Positions 1 to 9,143 are shown, counted from the stretch's first letter. The stretch is DNA of 48,378 nucleotides from CADDYX01 sp045809925 (GCA_045809925.1 JBJMWX010000013.1:1-48378), one strand, 5' to 3'. A program made the numbers and translations. Notes: a model not told the origin generated them from the sequence alone.

Positions 1-195
1 CGACTGGCCGGCGTGACGGCGAACGGCGGGCAATGATGTGCTGCCGGGGATCGGAGACGCGAAGAAATCTGCACTGCGAGGGTGGGGAACGCCGGCATTT
101 TAGCGTGATTCGCGGATACGGGGAAGCTGAAAGGTGGGATCCAACCACCTGCGACCGATTTCTGTTCCCTGCCAGTTGAGACCGACTACCATGTA

Positions 196-402
196 GTGCA
201 CATGCCGATCTGCTGCGTCCAGTTCGTCCTCCACACTCTGTTAAACGTGCCGTTGGGGACTGTGATTGCGCTTTTCTCGCTCGCCCTCGGACTTTGGGCG
301 AACGTGGTGTTCATCTGCTGGTTCAGCCAAATGCTCGTCGGCTCGCGACTCGCGGCGGCGCGGCCGGTCGGGATGCAAAGTCCCGGGACGGCGCTGCTCT
401 AA
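196..402 (+). CDS. Possible small hydrophobic protein (weak ORF)
   Basis: A 68-codon frame with a GTG start, or an ATG at 202, and no convincing ribosome binding site. It encodes a hydrophobic stretch (about residues 11-46) that could form one or two membrane segments, followed by a short polar tail. I do not recognise it. It lies in a poorly organised, repeat-bearing stretch, so it may be a chance frame. The frame stays open upstream to about position 109, so the start is uncertain. Confidence 0.2.
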   Translation: MHMPICCVQFVLHTLLNVPLGTVIALFSLALGLWANVVFICWFSQMLVGSRLAAARPVGMQSPGTALL

Positions 403-653
403 CTTCGGCACGGCGGGATCGGTGAGATTTCGGCCGTTATAGACCGCCGCTACAGGTGGACCGACCGGATTCGACGGTCAGACCCCGCGGCTACAGCAGC
501 AGTCGCCAAGCGGCTACTGCCCGGCCTCGAGAGTGGCTGTCGCGGAGGCATTTACGACGGCAAGTCCCCCCAATTGAGAAACTTGCAGAAATAGGAATCT
601 TTCCGATTCGGTAACGCAACAGAGGCATAGTTCTAGCTTTTAGAGGCTCCGCT
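403..653. repeat. Intergenic stretch with remnants of CTACAG-type palindromic elements
   Basis: No gene is visible here. Two CTACAG boundaries (450-455 and 491-496), each preceded by a GC-rich run (ACCGCCG and CCGCGG), resemble one end of the TGTAG...CTACA elements found elsewhere in the window. The last 80 bases before the 654 start are more AT-rich and probably carry the promoter of the 654-6511 gene group, but no clear -35/-10 pair was identified. Confidence 0.4.
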
Positions 654-1553
654 GTGCTGGAACACACGTTATCGCAGGAGGAGCGTAGTCAAATCGCTCA
701 GACGATCGAGATGTTTGAGGTCATTACTCAAACACAACCCGACGACTACCAGAGCCTCGAAATTCTCAAGGACGCTTACGCCAAAATCGGGCGGGAAGAG
801 GATTCTCAAAAGACCGCGCGTCGGCTGGCGGAAGCCTACTTCAACGTCGGCTCTTATTCGCTTGCCATGCAGGAATGCGAAGCGCTCCTTTTGAAACAGC
901 CCAATGCGCCCGAAATCCTCGCCATGCTCGGTGAGATCGAGGCGCGCGTGCAGGGCACGAGCAACGGCACTGTCGAGACAGGCGCGAGTGGCGGATTGAT
1001 CGCATCGGCCCCGGCAAGCGTGCCGGCAAATGACGGCTCGTTGATCGATGTCCACGGATCCGGCAACGCACACCGACTCGCCGACCGCGGGGACGATCAG
1101 CTGGCGAAATTTTTGATCATGCAGCAGCTCTTCACCGAGGAAGAAGTCTCGGGCGCGCTGAGCACGGTGCAGCAACTGAATGCGCACCTCGATGGCGAAG
1201 CACTTGCCGCCTCGCTGATCGACAAGCTGTGCGGGCAGACCGGGGACAAGGTGGATCAGACGCTCTCGGCGTTGATCGACCGGACGAAGTTCGCGTTCGT
1301 GCCGCTGGAGTATTACGACATTGACCGGCAGATCGCGCGGATGCTGCCGGAAAACCTGACTCTCGGCCGCATGTTTGTGCCGTTCGATTTGATCAGCCGC
1401 ACGATCATGGTGGCGTGCGCGAACCCGTTCGACGCCGCGGGGCGCGAGGCGGTGCAGCAGTCGCTTGATTATACGGTCGCGTGGTACCTCGCGCGGCCGT
1501 CAGCGATCATCAGGACGTTGCAGGAAGTTTACCGGCTCGAGAGCCGGATCTAG
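654..1553 (+). CDS. TPR-like plus MshEN/GspE-N domain protein
   Basis: A 299-residue cytoplasmic protein with a GTG start. Residues about 1-105 are alpha-helical with TPR character (pattern Y..G....A....A in the LAEAYFNVGSYSLAMQECE region). A low-complexity linker rich in Gly, Ser and Ala follows. Residues about 140-299 resemble the N-terminal MshEN/GspE-N domain of secretion and pilus ATPases (features: LTLGRMFVPFDL, MVACANPFD). There is no ATPase domain. In known proteins MshEN domains can bind cyclic di-GMP; whether this one does is not visible. It lies 9 bp before the ATPase gene, so it is probably an adaptor or regulator of that motor. Exact function unknown. Confidence 0.75.
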   Translation: MLEHTLSQEERSQIAQTIEMFEVITQTQPDDYQSLEILKDAYAKIGREEDSQKTARRLAEAYFNVGSYSLAMQECEALLLKQPNAPEILAMLGEIEARVQGTSNGTVETGASGGLIASAPASVPANDGSLIDVHGSGNAHRLADRGDDQLAKFLIMQQLFTEEEVSGALSTVQQLNAHLDGEALAASLIDKLCGQTGDKVDQTLSALIDRTKFAFVPLEYYDIDRQIARMLPENLTLGRMFVPFDLISRTIMVACANPFDAAGREAVQQSLDYTVAWYLARPSAIIRTLQEVYRLESRI

Positions 1554-1562
1554 GGGCGCCGC

Positions 1563-3293
1563 ATGAGAAGTAAATCATTCGCGGAACGCATCGCCGACGT
1601 GCTGATCGAAGACGGTCTGCTTTTGCCGAGCCAGCTCGACGAAGCGATCGCCATTCAGCAGCGCGAAGGTGGACGCCTCCTCAAGGTCCTGACCGACCAG
1701 CAGTTTGTCACCGACCAGGACATGACGTTCAGCATGGGACGTTGTTTGAACGTTCCCCCGATCAATCTCGCCAAGCTGCGCATTCCTGAGGAGATCATGA
1801 GCGCGATTCCGCGCGATATGGCGAAGGCCAACAAGCTGGTCCCGATCGGGCGGCTGAATGGAAAGCTTTTCGTCGCCATGGCGGACCCGACCAACGTGCT
1901 CGCGGTCGACGACGTGAAGCGCCGGGTGCAGCTCGACGTCGTGCCGATGATTGCGACCGAGAAGTCGGTCGAGCTCGCGCTCGCCGGCGTGCACGGCAGC
2001 AGCGCGAACATGCGCGAAGTCCTCAAGCAAGCTGCTGCAGAAGCGGCCAAAGACGCGAAGGACGGGGACGTCGAAGTCGAGCAGAAACGCAACGAGGAGA
2101 TCGACCTCGACCGGCTGGCCAGCTCAAGCGAGGACGCGCCGGTCATCAAGATCGTGAATTTGATCCTGGTGCAGGCGATGAAGGAAAAGGCATCGGACAT
2201 CCACATCGAGCCGTTCCAGAGGGCGCTGAAATTGCGTTACCGGATCGACGGGGAACTGATCTCGGCCGAGTCGCCGCCGAAAGCACTTCAGCTCGCGATC
2301 ACGTCACGTATCAAGATTCTTGCCGGCCTGAACATCGCCGAGCGGCGTGTGCCGCAGGACGGACGTTTCCGTATCAAGGTACTGGGGAAGGAAGTCGACC
2401 TTCGTGTCTCGATTCTGCCTACGTCCTATGGCGAAAAGATCGTCATCCGTTTGCTCGATAAAGGTGCCCTGACCGGCTCGATCGACCAGATGGGCATGGA
2501 CGAGGGGACACTCGGTCAGTTCAAGAAAGCGATCGATGCGCCCCACGGAATGATTCTCGTCACCGGGCCGACCGGTTCGGGCAAGACGACGACGCTCTAC
2601 TCCGTCCTCCAGGAGTTAAACAATCCGCAGTACAACATCGTCACGGTCGAGGACCCGATCGAGTACGAACTCACCGGGATCAACCAGGTTGCGGTCCGCG
2701 CGGACATCGGCCTCGATTTCTCCACTGCTTTGCGATCAATCCTGCGTCAGGACCCTGACATCGTCATGGTCGGTGAAATTCGCGATAACGAGACGGCGGA
2801 TATCGCGGTCAAAGCAGCGCTCACAGGTCACCAGGTGCTCTCGACCTTGCATACCAACGACGCGGCTGGCGCCATCACGCGACTCGACGACATGGGGATC
2901 GAGCCGTTTCTAATTTCCAGCTCGGTCATTCTGGCCTGCGCGCAACGACTCGTTCGACGCATCTGCACGAATTGCCGCGAAGAATTCATTCCCGAGCCGG
3001 AGATGCTCGCGCGGCTGAACATGCAGGAGACTGACGGTGCCGTGTTTTATCACGGACACGGATGCGACCGCTGCAAAGGGCGCGGCTATCTCGGCCGGAC
3101 AGCGATCATTGAAGCGTTGCCGGTGAGCGAAGCGATCCGCCGCCTCATCATCAAACGCGCCTCGGCCACGGTCGTTAAAAACCAGGCCGTCAGCGAAGGA
3201 ATGAAGACGTTGCGGATGGCCGGCATCGATAAGGCCCTCGAGGGAGTTACCACGCTGGAGGAAGTCTGGCGTGTCACGGCGGAGGACCACTAA
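1563..3293 (+). CDS. PilB/GspE-family secretion or type IV pilus assembly ATPase
   Basis: A 576-residue hexameric motor ATPase of the type II secretion/type IV pilus family, acting on the cytoplasmic face of the inner membrane. An MshEN domain (about 1-150) is followed by a charged linker and the ATPase core. Walker A GPTGSGKT is at about 335-342, the Walker B region (IVMVGEIRD) near 400, and the His box (TGHQVLSTLHTND) soon after. A tetracysteine zinc site is formed by CTNC near 467 and CDRC near 500, typical of PilB/GspE assembly ATPases and absent from PilT retraction ATPases. Length and motif order match the family. PilB versus GspE cannot be settled because no pilin, PilC or secretin gene is in the window. 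The neighbouring MglA and roadblock genes favour a motility or polarity role. Confidence 0.9.
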   Translation: MRSKSFAERIADVLIEDGLLLPSQLDEAIAIQQREGGRLLKVLTDQQFVTDQDMTFSMGRCLNVPPINLAKLRIPEEIMSAIPRDMAKANKLVPIGRLNGKLFVAMADPTNVLAVDDVKRRVQLDVVPMIATEKSVELALAGVHGSSANMREVLKQAAAEAAKDAKDGDVEVEQKRNEEIDLDRLASSSEDAPVIKIVNLILVQAMKEKASDIHIEPFQRALKLRYRIDGELISAESPPKALQLAITSRIKILAGLNIAERRVPQDGRFRIKVLGKEVDLRVSILPTSYGEKIVIRLLDKGALTGSIDQMGMDEGTLGQFKKAIDAPHGMILVTGPTGSGKTTTLYSVLQELNNPQYNIVTVEDPIEYELTGINQVAVRADIGLDFSTALRSILRQDPDIVMVGEIRDNETADIAVKAALTGHQVLSTLHTNDAAGAITRLDDMGIEPFLISSSVILACAQRLVRRICTNCREEFIPEPEMLARLNMQETDGAVFYHGHGCDRCKGRGYLGRTAIIEALPVSEAIRRLIIKRASATVVKNQAVSEGMKTLRMAGIDKALEGVTTLEEVWRVTAEDH

Positions 3294-3296
3294 ACG

Positions 3297-5330
3297 ATGG
3301 CCATTCCGTTTCTTCACTACTTTACCCGGCGCAAAGCCGATCAGAAACCGGCCGCGCCTGCTGCGCCGCCTCCGCCGCTCGAGAAGCCAAGCAGTGATCG
3401 ACTTAGCAAGACAGTCATGCCGAGCTCTGCGCGCAATGGCGCTGGGCAGAACGGGGCGCCTGAGACCGGTAATACGAGGACAACCTCCGCCGCGGTTGCC
3501 ACGCCCGCGGTATCGACTGCGCCTGCATCGGGGGCGACAACGCCGCGCACAATCTCTTTCAACGGCGCTTCGAACGCGCCTTCACGCCCATCGCTCCCGC
3601 CTGCCGTCGCGCTCGCGATGGAGCCGAAGATCGAACGCGTCATCACGCTGCATTTGCAGGATGTGATTCCGCAGATTCCAGCCGGCTACACAAAGCCACT
3701 CGAGGTGCTCGATGGGAAGACACGGGTGCTCCTGAAAGCAGCCGAGGTGGAGAAGGGGATGGCAAACGGTCGGCCGACCGTGTCGCTCGCGAGCATTCAC
3801 GACCAGATGCCGGAGATCTTTTTGCAGTCAGTCGGGCCCGGCGACACCACGCAAATTGCGCTGCCGTTCAGTCGGGTTCTCGAGGAATTCACCAAGCTCC
3901 AGGTGCGAAGCGATCAGGTTCGGCAGACCGCCGTGCCACAGGTCGAGACGCCATTCCTGAAGGTCACGCTCGAGGACGACGACAAGTTCGGCACCAAGAC
4001 CGAGCAAATCGAAACGACGATGATGCCGCCGGTCAGGGTCCAGCCCGCAACCGCGGAAGCTCTTGCCGCGGCCGAGCCGGAACCGGCGATAGACGCGAGG
4101 CCCGCCGCTCAGCCGTTTCCTGCACCCGCTAGAATTACTTTCGATCCGGGCGCGACTCCCGCGGTGGCCGCGCGTCCAGCGCCAGCGCCGTCATCGGCAG
4201 CCGCGCCGCGCATTCCTTTCAAGCTTTCACCGAATGGGACGGACGTGCCCGCCAAAGAGAGTGTTCCAGCCTCAGGCGGGCCGTCCGTTCCAAATCTTTC
4301 ATCGCCAAGGCCGCCAACGCGCATTCCATTCAAGCTCACCGCTGCACCGGAGGAACCGCCGAAGCCTGCATTGGAACCGTGGATCACGGCTGACAAGAAC
4401 GCGCCCGCCGAAGCAGAAGTCTCCTTGCCGGCGTCAGTCGAGAAACCCGGCACAAGGATTCGTCTCGGCCTGAAGAGAGTACTCGGCGCGTTGCCGGCCT
4501 TCCAGTTGACCGGTGAGTGCGACGGCGTGCCGGCGGATGTGCGGCTTGAACTGCCATTCGCACTGGTTGAGCCGCAGTTGGCGACGGGAAGGGTGATGCT
4601 AGCGCCGGAGGTCTTTGCGGCCGCAATTCCAGAGCCATACCGGCATTTGTTCGCGTCTGATTGCGCGGCCGACGTTGCGCTTCCATTGCACGAGGTGCTG
4701 AAGAACATTCCATCGACGTCGCTGCGGATGCGAGACGATCAGGTGGAGCAGGAAGTCGGCGCGACTTTTGAAACGCCGTTTTCCACCACCGCGGCAGAAG
4801 ACGCGAAACGATTTGGAGTTCAGAGTAGCCCAGTCACGAAACCTGCAGCCGTCGAAGCGGACAACCTCACCCCTGAAGCGTCCGCCGAGGAAGAGCCGCG
4901 GCCAGTCACGACCAGCAGCAGCGAATCACTCCGCACACCCCTGCAAGTGGCGCTCAATACCGACGAAAAACTGGATGCCAAGAGCGTGCTTTCGCACATC
5001 AACCGAATGTCGGGGGTGAAAGCGAGCGCGATCATGTTCCGCGACGGACTGAGCCTCGCCGGCCAGTTGCCGGCGGACCTGGAGAGCGAAGGTCTTTGCG
5101 CGGCCGCGCCTTCAGTCATGCAGCGGCTCGAAAGCCACATGACCGAGTCCAAACTCGGAACCCTCCGCGGCATGACGCTCGCCGGAGCGAAGGGGACGAT
5201 CACGTTTTTCATGCACGAGAATCTTTGCCTCGCGGCGCTCCATTCGAACGGCGAAATCCCGCTCGAAATCCGCGACCGGCTCGGCCGCATCGTTCACGAG
5301 CTTTCCCGAAAATATTCAGCCTCGGTCTAA
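3297..5330 (+). CDS. Pro/Ala-rich partner protein with duplicated domain and roadblock-like C-terminus
   Basis: A 677-residue protein of no family I can name. Two copies of a roughly 120-residue domain (about 108-231 and 386-507) align clearly: both contain a VIPQIP or LGALPAF segment, an ALPF or ALPL strand, a DQV motif, an ETPF motif and end in KFG or RFG. Long Pro/Ala-rich linkers separate them and carry repeated R-I-x-F motifs (near 85, 280, 304 and 342). The last 130 residues look like a roadblock/LC7-type fold. No signal peptide or membrane segment. It sits between the motor ATPase and the MglA-type GTPase, 3 and 12 bp from its neighbours, suggesting a scaffold or effector linking GTPase state to the motor (inference). 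Confidence 0.7.
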   Translation: MAIPFLHYFTRRKADQKPAAPAAPPPPLEKPSSDRLSKTVMPSSARNGAGQNGAPETGNTRTTSAAVATPAVSTAPASGATTPRTISFNGASNAPSRPSLPPAVALAMEPKIERVITLHLQDVIPQIPAGYTKPLEVLDGKTRVLLKAAEVEKGMANGRPTVSLASIHDQMPEIFLQSVGPGDTTQIALPFSRVLEEFTKLQVRSDQVRQTAVPQVETPFLKVTLEDDDKFGTKTEQIETTMMPPVRVQPATAEALAAAEPEPAIDARPAAQPFPAPARITFDPGATPAVAARPAPAPSSAAAPRIPFKLSPNGTDVPAKESVPASGGPSVPNLSSPRPPTRIPFKLTAAPEEPPKPALEPWITADKNAPAEAEVSLPASVEKPGTRIRLGLKRVLGALPAFQLTGECDGVPADVRLELPFALVEPQLATGRVMLAPEVFAAAIPEPYRHLFASDCAADVALPLHEVLKNIPSTSLRMRDDQVEQEVGATFETPFSTTAAEDAKRFGVQSSPVTKPAAVEADNLTPEASAEEEPRPVTTSSSESLRTPLQVALNTDEKLDAKSVLSHINRMSGVKASAIMFRDGLSLAGQLPADLESEGLCAAAPSVMQRLESHMTESKLGTLRGMTLAGAKGTITFFMHENLCLAALHSNGEIPLEIRDRLGRIVHELSRKYSASV

Positions 5331-5342
5331 CCGGCCTTCTCC

Positions 5343-6044
5343 ATGTCGATCATCAATTACGCGAGCCGCGAGATTCAATTTAAGATCGTCTATTACGGCC
5401 CGGCGCTGTGCGGCAAGACGACCAACCTGGATTACATTCATAAGCGGATTAACCCCGAGAACCGTGGCGATCTCGTCTCGCTCGCGACCGCGGCCGATCG
5501 CACGTTGTTTTTCGATTTCCTTCCGCTCAACGCGGTCGTGATCAAAGGCTTCGTGACCAAGTTCCAGCTCTACACCGTGCCCGGCCAGGTGATCTACAAC
5601 GCGACGCGCCAGCTCGTCCTGCGCAGCGTCGACGGGGTGGTGTTCGTGGCCGACTCGCAATGGGAGAAAATGGAGGAGAACGTCGAGAGCTTTAAAAACC
5701 TCGAGGACAATCTCGCGAAGCAAAACATCTCCCTCGATGAGATCCCCTACGTCATCCAGTACAACAAGCGCGACCTCGAGAACATCGCGCCGGTTAATTA
5801 CATGGAGTACGTGCTCAACAATCGGAAGAAGCGCGTCCAGAGCTTCGAGGTCATCTCGAGCACCGGCCAGAACGTGTTCGCCGCGCTGAATTCCGTTTCG
5901 CAGATCCTGCTGCACAAATTCAGCAAGCAAAGCGATGTACCGAAAACGACGGCTACGCCGATCGCAATTCCGGTTGAGCCAACCAGCGCCGACAGCCCGA
6001 CCGCCGTTTCGCGCGTTGCTGTCCCGAACGGAGCATCATTGTGA
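5343..6044 (+). CDS. mglA: MglA-type Ras-like small GTPase
   Basis: A 233-residue cytoplasmic GTPase. G1 is GPALCGKTTNL near residues 20-30. The G3 region reads YTVPGQ, with the Asp of the usual DxxG replaced, which is a hallmark of the MglA family. G4 is NKRD and a G5-like SSTGQN follows. Length to about residue 200 matches MglA; the last ~30 residues are a Pro/Thr/Ser-rich tail. In Myxococcus, MglA-GTP sets cell polarity and recruits type IV pilus and gliding machinery, with MglB (a roadblock protein) as its GAP. Here it overlaps the downstream roadblock gene by 4 bases (GTGA) and follows a PilB/GspE-like ATPase, consistent with the same logic. Confidence 0.88.
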   Translation: MSIINYASREIQFKIVYYGPALCGKTTNLDYIHKRINPENRGDLVSLATAADRTLFFDFLPLNAVVIKGFVTKFQLYTVPGQVIYNATRQLVLRSVDGVVFVADSQWEKMEENVESFKNLEDNLAKQNISLDEIPYVIQYNKRDLENIAPVNYMEYVLNNRKKRVQSFEVISSTGQNVFAALNSVSQILLHKFSKQSDVPKTTATPIAIPVEPTSADSPTAVSRVAVPNGASL

Positions 6045-6511
6045 ACGCCATCCCGTGCTTGACGATCGAAGATGTCGCGAACCTGGACGGCATCCTCGGC
6101 GATTTTCTCACAAAAGCTGAGGCCGAGCTGACCGTGGTCATCGACCGTGGCGGCAACGTCATTTCGCAATTCGGCGATGTCAGCGTGATGGACGTTACCA
6201 TCATCGCTGCGCTGGCAGCCGGCTCCTTCGCGGCCACCAAGGAGCTCGCGAAACGTATCGGGGAGATTGAGTTCAACGCACTTTATCACCAGGGCAATGG
6301 CAATCATATCTTCATGAACTCGGTCGATGACGACACGATCATGATCACGGTGTTCGGGAAGAAAACGACTGTCGGGCTGGTGCGGTTCTACTCGAACTCA
6401 ACGGCACAGGCGGTCGCGCAGCTGCTCACCTCGCTGAGCAGGAACGGGCACGGGCTCGAGTTCACCGCCGCGGACGTGATTTCCACGCCCATTTTCGCCG
6501 ACACGAAGTAG
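6041..6511 (+). CDS. Roadblock/LC7 domain protein, probable MglB-like GTPase regulator
   Basis: A 156-residue protein starting at a GTG that overlaps the GTPase stop codon, so translation is probably coupled. The whole length fits a roadblock/LC7 fold: an N-terminal helix (IEDVANLDGILGDFL), a strand with VIDRGGNVISQFGD, a central helix (AALAAGSFAATKELAKRIG) and strands with IMITVFGKKTTVGLVRFY. Roadblock proteins paired with MglA act as GAPs or scaffolds. The partner protein at 3297-5330 ends in a second roadblock-like domain, so two such domains may compete or pair on the GTPase. Confidence 0.8.
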   Translation: MNAIPCLTIEDVANLDGILGDFLTKAEAELTVVIDRGGNVISQFGDVSVMDVTIIAALAAGSFAATKELAKRIGEIEFNALYHQGNGNHIFMNSVDDDTIMITVFGKKTTVGLVRFYSNSTAQAVAQLLTSLSRNGHGLEFTAADVISTPIFADTK

Positions 6512-6532
6512 TTGTCTGATATCTCTGCCGGG

Positions 6533-6597
6533 TCGCTGACCTCGCCGGGCAGAAACGAGCGATTCAGGTCGGCGCGGTCACTGATCCCGCCCTGCAG
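6533..6597. repeat. Composite palindromic element
   Basis: The gap after the roadblock gene contains two imperfect direct copies of a 22-base unit (about 6540-6561 and 6576-6597), each starting GGTC(G/A)CTGA and ending GCAG. The second copy folds as a GC-rich hairpin. Composition and layout match the other small intergenic elements in this window. Confidence 0.45.
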
Positions 6598-6661
6598 ATG
6601 ATCGTCACATGCGATCAATTTTCTTTGCCACGCGCGAGGCTCCTGTTAAACGACGCGCGCG

Positions 6662-8083
6662 ATGCTGTTCAATTCGCTGACGTTCGTCGCCTTCTTCGTC
6701 GTCGTGCTGACGGCGTATTGGTCGATGAGGTCCTGGCCCGCGCGCAAGAACCTGCTCCTGATCGCGAGCTACATCTTCTACGGCGCCTGGAATCCCCCGT
6801 TTGCGGCGCTGCTCTTCTCAACCACCGCTCTCGATTTCTACCTCGGCCGGCAAATGGGGAAGGTAAAGACGCCAGCCGAGCGGCGGCTCTGGCTGTGGAT
6901 CAGCGTGGCGGTCAACCTGAGCATGCTCGGCTTCTTCAAGTACGGGAACTTTCTACTCGAGAATTTCCAATGGGTGCTGGCGCGTGGCGGAATTCAGTAC
7001 AAACCGCCGCATCTCGATGTCTTTTTGCCGATCGGCATTTCCTTCTACACCTTCCACTCGCTCTCCTACACCCTCGACATCTATCGAGGCGTGATGCGGC
7101 CGACGCGGTCGCTCCGCGATTTTACGCTTGCGGTTTCGTTCTTTCCGCAGTTAGTCGCCGGCCCGATCGTTCGAGCCGGAGATTTCCTTCCCCAGCTGCA
7201 GGCTCCCCCGCAACCGCGGAAAGGCCGTTTGCTCTGGGGGCTCCTGCTGATGACGCTTGGCTTATTCGAAAAGGTCGTGCTCGCCGACGCCCTGCTCGCC
7301 GGCTCAGCCGATCGCGTTTTTGGTTATGGCGGACCGCTCGTCGCGCTCGATTCGTGGATTGGGGTGATCGCGTTTGCCGGCCAGATCTTTTTTGATTTCG
7401 CGGGCTATTCCATCTGCGCCATCGGCGCCGCGCTCTGTCTTGGTTTTCATCTCAGGGACAACTTCCGGTTTCCGTACGCAGCCATTGGCTTTTCCGATTT
7501 TTGGCGGCGCTGGCACATCTCGCTATCCACTTTCCTGCGCGATTACCTCTACATTCCATTAGGCGGAAATCGCCTCGGTGCTGCCCGCGCCATGATCAAC
7601 CTCGTCATTGTCATGTTCATTGGCGGGCTCTGGCACGGCGCAGCGTGGACGTTTGTCGTCTGGGGTTTACTGCACGGCTCCTACCTCGCGATTGAGCGGC
7701 TGCTGAGGGCACTGGTGAAGGAAACAGCGTGGGCAGCGAATTTCGCCGTCAAGGCGCTCATCGGCCTGACGACTTATATCGGCGTCCTCGTCGCGTGGGT
7801 TTATTTTCGCGCCTCCGATTTCCAAACGGCGAGCCGCCTGATCGGCGGGATGTTCGGCCGACACGCCACCGGTGAAGCGATCCTGGCCACGCGCGAGATT
7901 CTCCAAGTCGGCATCGTGACGTTTTTCCTTCTTCTCGCGCATTGGACGTTGCGCGATATCTCGCTCGAAGCGGCGGTTGCACGTCTCCCGCGGTCGGTCG
8001 TCACAACCGCGTGGTTTCTTATGGCCTGCGCTATCATCCTTACCCAGGGCAGCAGCAATGCATTCATCTACTTCCAATTTTGA
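6662..8083 (+). CDS. MBOAT-family O-acyltransferase (AlgI/DltB-like)
   Basis: A 473-residue polytopic inner-membrane protein with many hydrophobic segments. Family features include an FWRRWHISLS motif with His285 and the invariant membrane histidine His325 in LWHGAAWT. The SYIFYGAWN and PIGISFYTFHSLSY stretches are typical of AlgI-like proteins. Members move acyl groups, usually acetyl, across the membrane for O-acylation of exported polysaccharides or teichoic acids. Its 3' end overlaps the SGNH-like gene by 26 bases, matching the usual MBOAT-plus-SGNH pairing. The start at 6662 lacks a clear ribosome binding site. The acceptor polymer is not revealed by the neighbours. Confidence 0.88.
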   Translation: MLFNSLTFVAFFVVVLTAYWSMRSWPARKNLLLIASYIFYGAWNPPFAALLFSTTALDFYLGRQMGKVKTPAERRLWLWISVAVNLSMLGFFKYGNFLLENFQWVLARGGIQYKPPHLDVFLPIGISFYTFHSLSYTLDIYRGVMRPTRSLRDFTLAVSFFPQLVAGPIVRAGDFLPQLQAPPQPRKGRLLWGLLLMTLGLFEKVVLADALLAGSADRVFGYGGPLVALDSWIGVIAFAGQIFFDFAGYSICAIGAALCLGFHLRDNFRFPYAAIGFSDFWRRWHISLSTFLRDYLYIPLGGNRLGAARAMINLVIVMFIGGLWHGAAWTFVVWGLLHGSYLAIERLLRALVKETAWAANFAVKALIGLTTYIGVLVAWVYFRASDFQTASRLIGGMFGRHATGEAILATREILQVGIVTFFLLLAHWTLRDISLEAAVARLPRSVVTTAWFLMACAIILTQGSSNAFIYFQF

Positions 8084-9128
8084 GCGCGTAATCCCGAACC
8101 TTCCGTGGCGTGGAATTACGGTCGCGGCGGTAGTCGGCGTCTTCATTGCCGTCGCGGCGTGGGAGGTCCACTGCCGCTCAGTCGGATACGAACCGACCCT
8201 CAACGACACGGAAGATCTTTGGGCGCAGACGCGCCGGCGCGTGGAGCCGGAGTCGATTGTCATCATTGGCGACTCCCGTGCCTGGTTCGACAGCGATCTC
8301 GACGAACTTGAGCGCGGCCTCGGCCGGCGGCCGGTGCAGCTCGCCTTAAAAGGCAGCTGCGCCTACCCTGTGCTGGAAGATCTGGCGAACGATTCGCATT
8401 TTCATGGGAGCGTAATTTGCAGCGTCGTTCCGCGATTGTTCTTCGCCCCAGCCGGTCCGCCCGTGGAGAACGCGGAGAAGGCTGTCCGTCGATATCATGG
8501 CGCTACCTGGGCACAGCGAGCGAGCCACTGGATTTCCGTGCCGCTCGAAGAAAGCTTCGCGTTCCTGAAACAGGATGACCTCACGCTCGAAGACTTGCTC
8601 AAGGATCTGCCGATTCCGAATCGACCCAATGCGCAGGTTCCGCCGCGCCTGCCTCCGTATTTTTGCTCGATCGATCGCGAGCGGCGTGCGCGCATGGTCG
8701 AACAGTGCGCGCGGCCGGGGCGTTTGCAGGAAAAAGTCAAAAGCCGCTGGTCGCGTCTTTTCACGCCGCCGCCGCCACCCAGCTTCATTCCGAAGGAAGT
8801 GTTTGAAAAACAGATCGGCGCGGCGATAGCGGCGCGCTTTCGCAATACCGTGGCGGCAGTAGCGAAATTGCGCGCACGCGGCGGCAAGATCGTCTTCGTC
8901 CGTTTTCCAATGACGGGAAAACTAAGGGAGTATGAAGACAAGGCGACGCCGCGTGCGCAAACGTGGGAACCACTGCTGCAACAAACAGCCGCGCCTGGAA
9001 TTTACTTCGAAGACTTTCCCGAGCTGGCGGGTTTCGATTGCCCCGAGTGGTCGCACCTTTCGGCCGGCGATTCTGTCGAATTCAGCAAACGCCTCGTCCC
9101 GCATCTGCGCAGCGCGCTGCAACTCTAG
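8058..9128 (+). CDS. Membrane-anchored SGNH-type protein, partner of the MBOAT acyltransferase
   Basis: A 356-residue protein. I place the start at the ATG 8058, inside the end of the MBOAT gene, because the peptide then begins shortly before a single membrane segment (about residues 18-36); an upstream in-frame start at 7977 adds only sequence shadowing the MBOAT gene. A GDS motif at residues 71-73 gives a candidate nucleophile Ser73. A C-terminal block with Asp327 and His333 (DCPEWSH) fits the catalytic Asp/His of SGNH hydrolases. Predicted to act on the outer side of the inner membrane, completing O-acetyl transfer begun by the MBOAT protein. Resembles AlgJ/AlgX/DltD-like partners in role rather than by close sequence. 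Confidence 0.7.
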   Translation: MHSSTSNFERVIPNLPWRGITVAAVVGVFIAVAAWEVHCRSVGYEPTLNDTEDLWAQTRRRVEPESIVIIGDSRAWFDSDLDELERGLGRRPVQLALKGSCAYPVLEDLANDSHFHGSVICSVVPRLFFAPAGPPVENAEKAVRRYHGATWAQRASHWISVPLEESFAFLKQDDLTLEDLLKDLPIPNRPNAQVPPRLPPYFCSIDRERRARMVEQCARPGRLQEKVKSRWSRLFTPPPPPSFIPKEVFEKQIGAAIAARFRNTVAAVAKLRARGGKIVFVRFPMTGKLREYEDKATPRAQTWEPLLQQTAAPGIYFEDFPELAGFDCPEWSHLSAGDSVEFSKRLVPHLRSALQL

Positions 9129-9143
9129 CGAAGCGGCTGGTGC

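Noticed and set aside
3..179. Open frame at the left edge as the end of a truncated gene
   Set aside because: The translation is Arg- and Cys-rich with no recognisable pattern and no supporting context.
6598..7395. 265-codon frame overlapping the MBOAT gene on the same strand
   Set aside because: Arg- and Pro-rich out-of-frame translation; the MBOAT frame explains the region.
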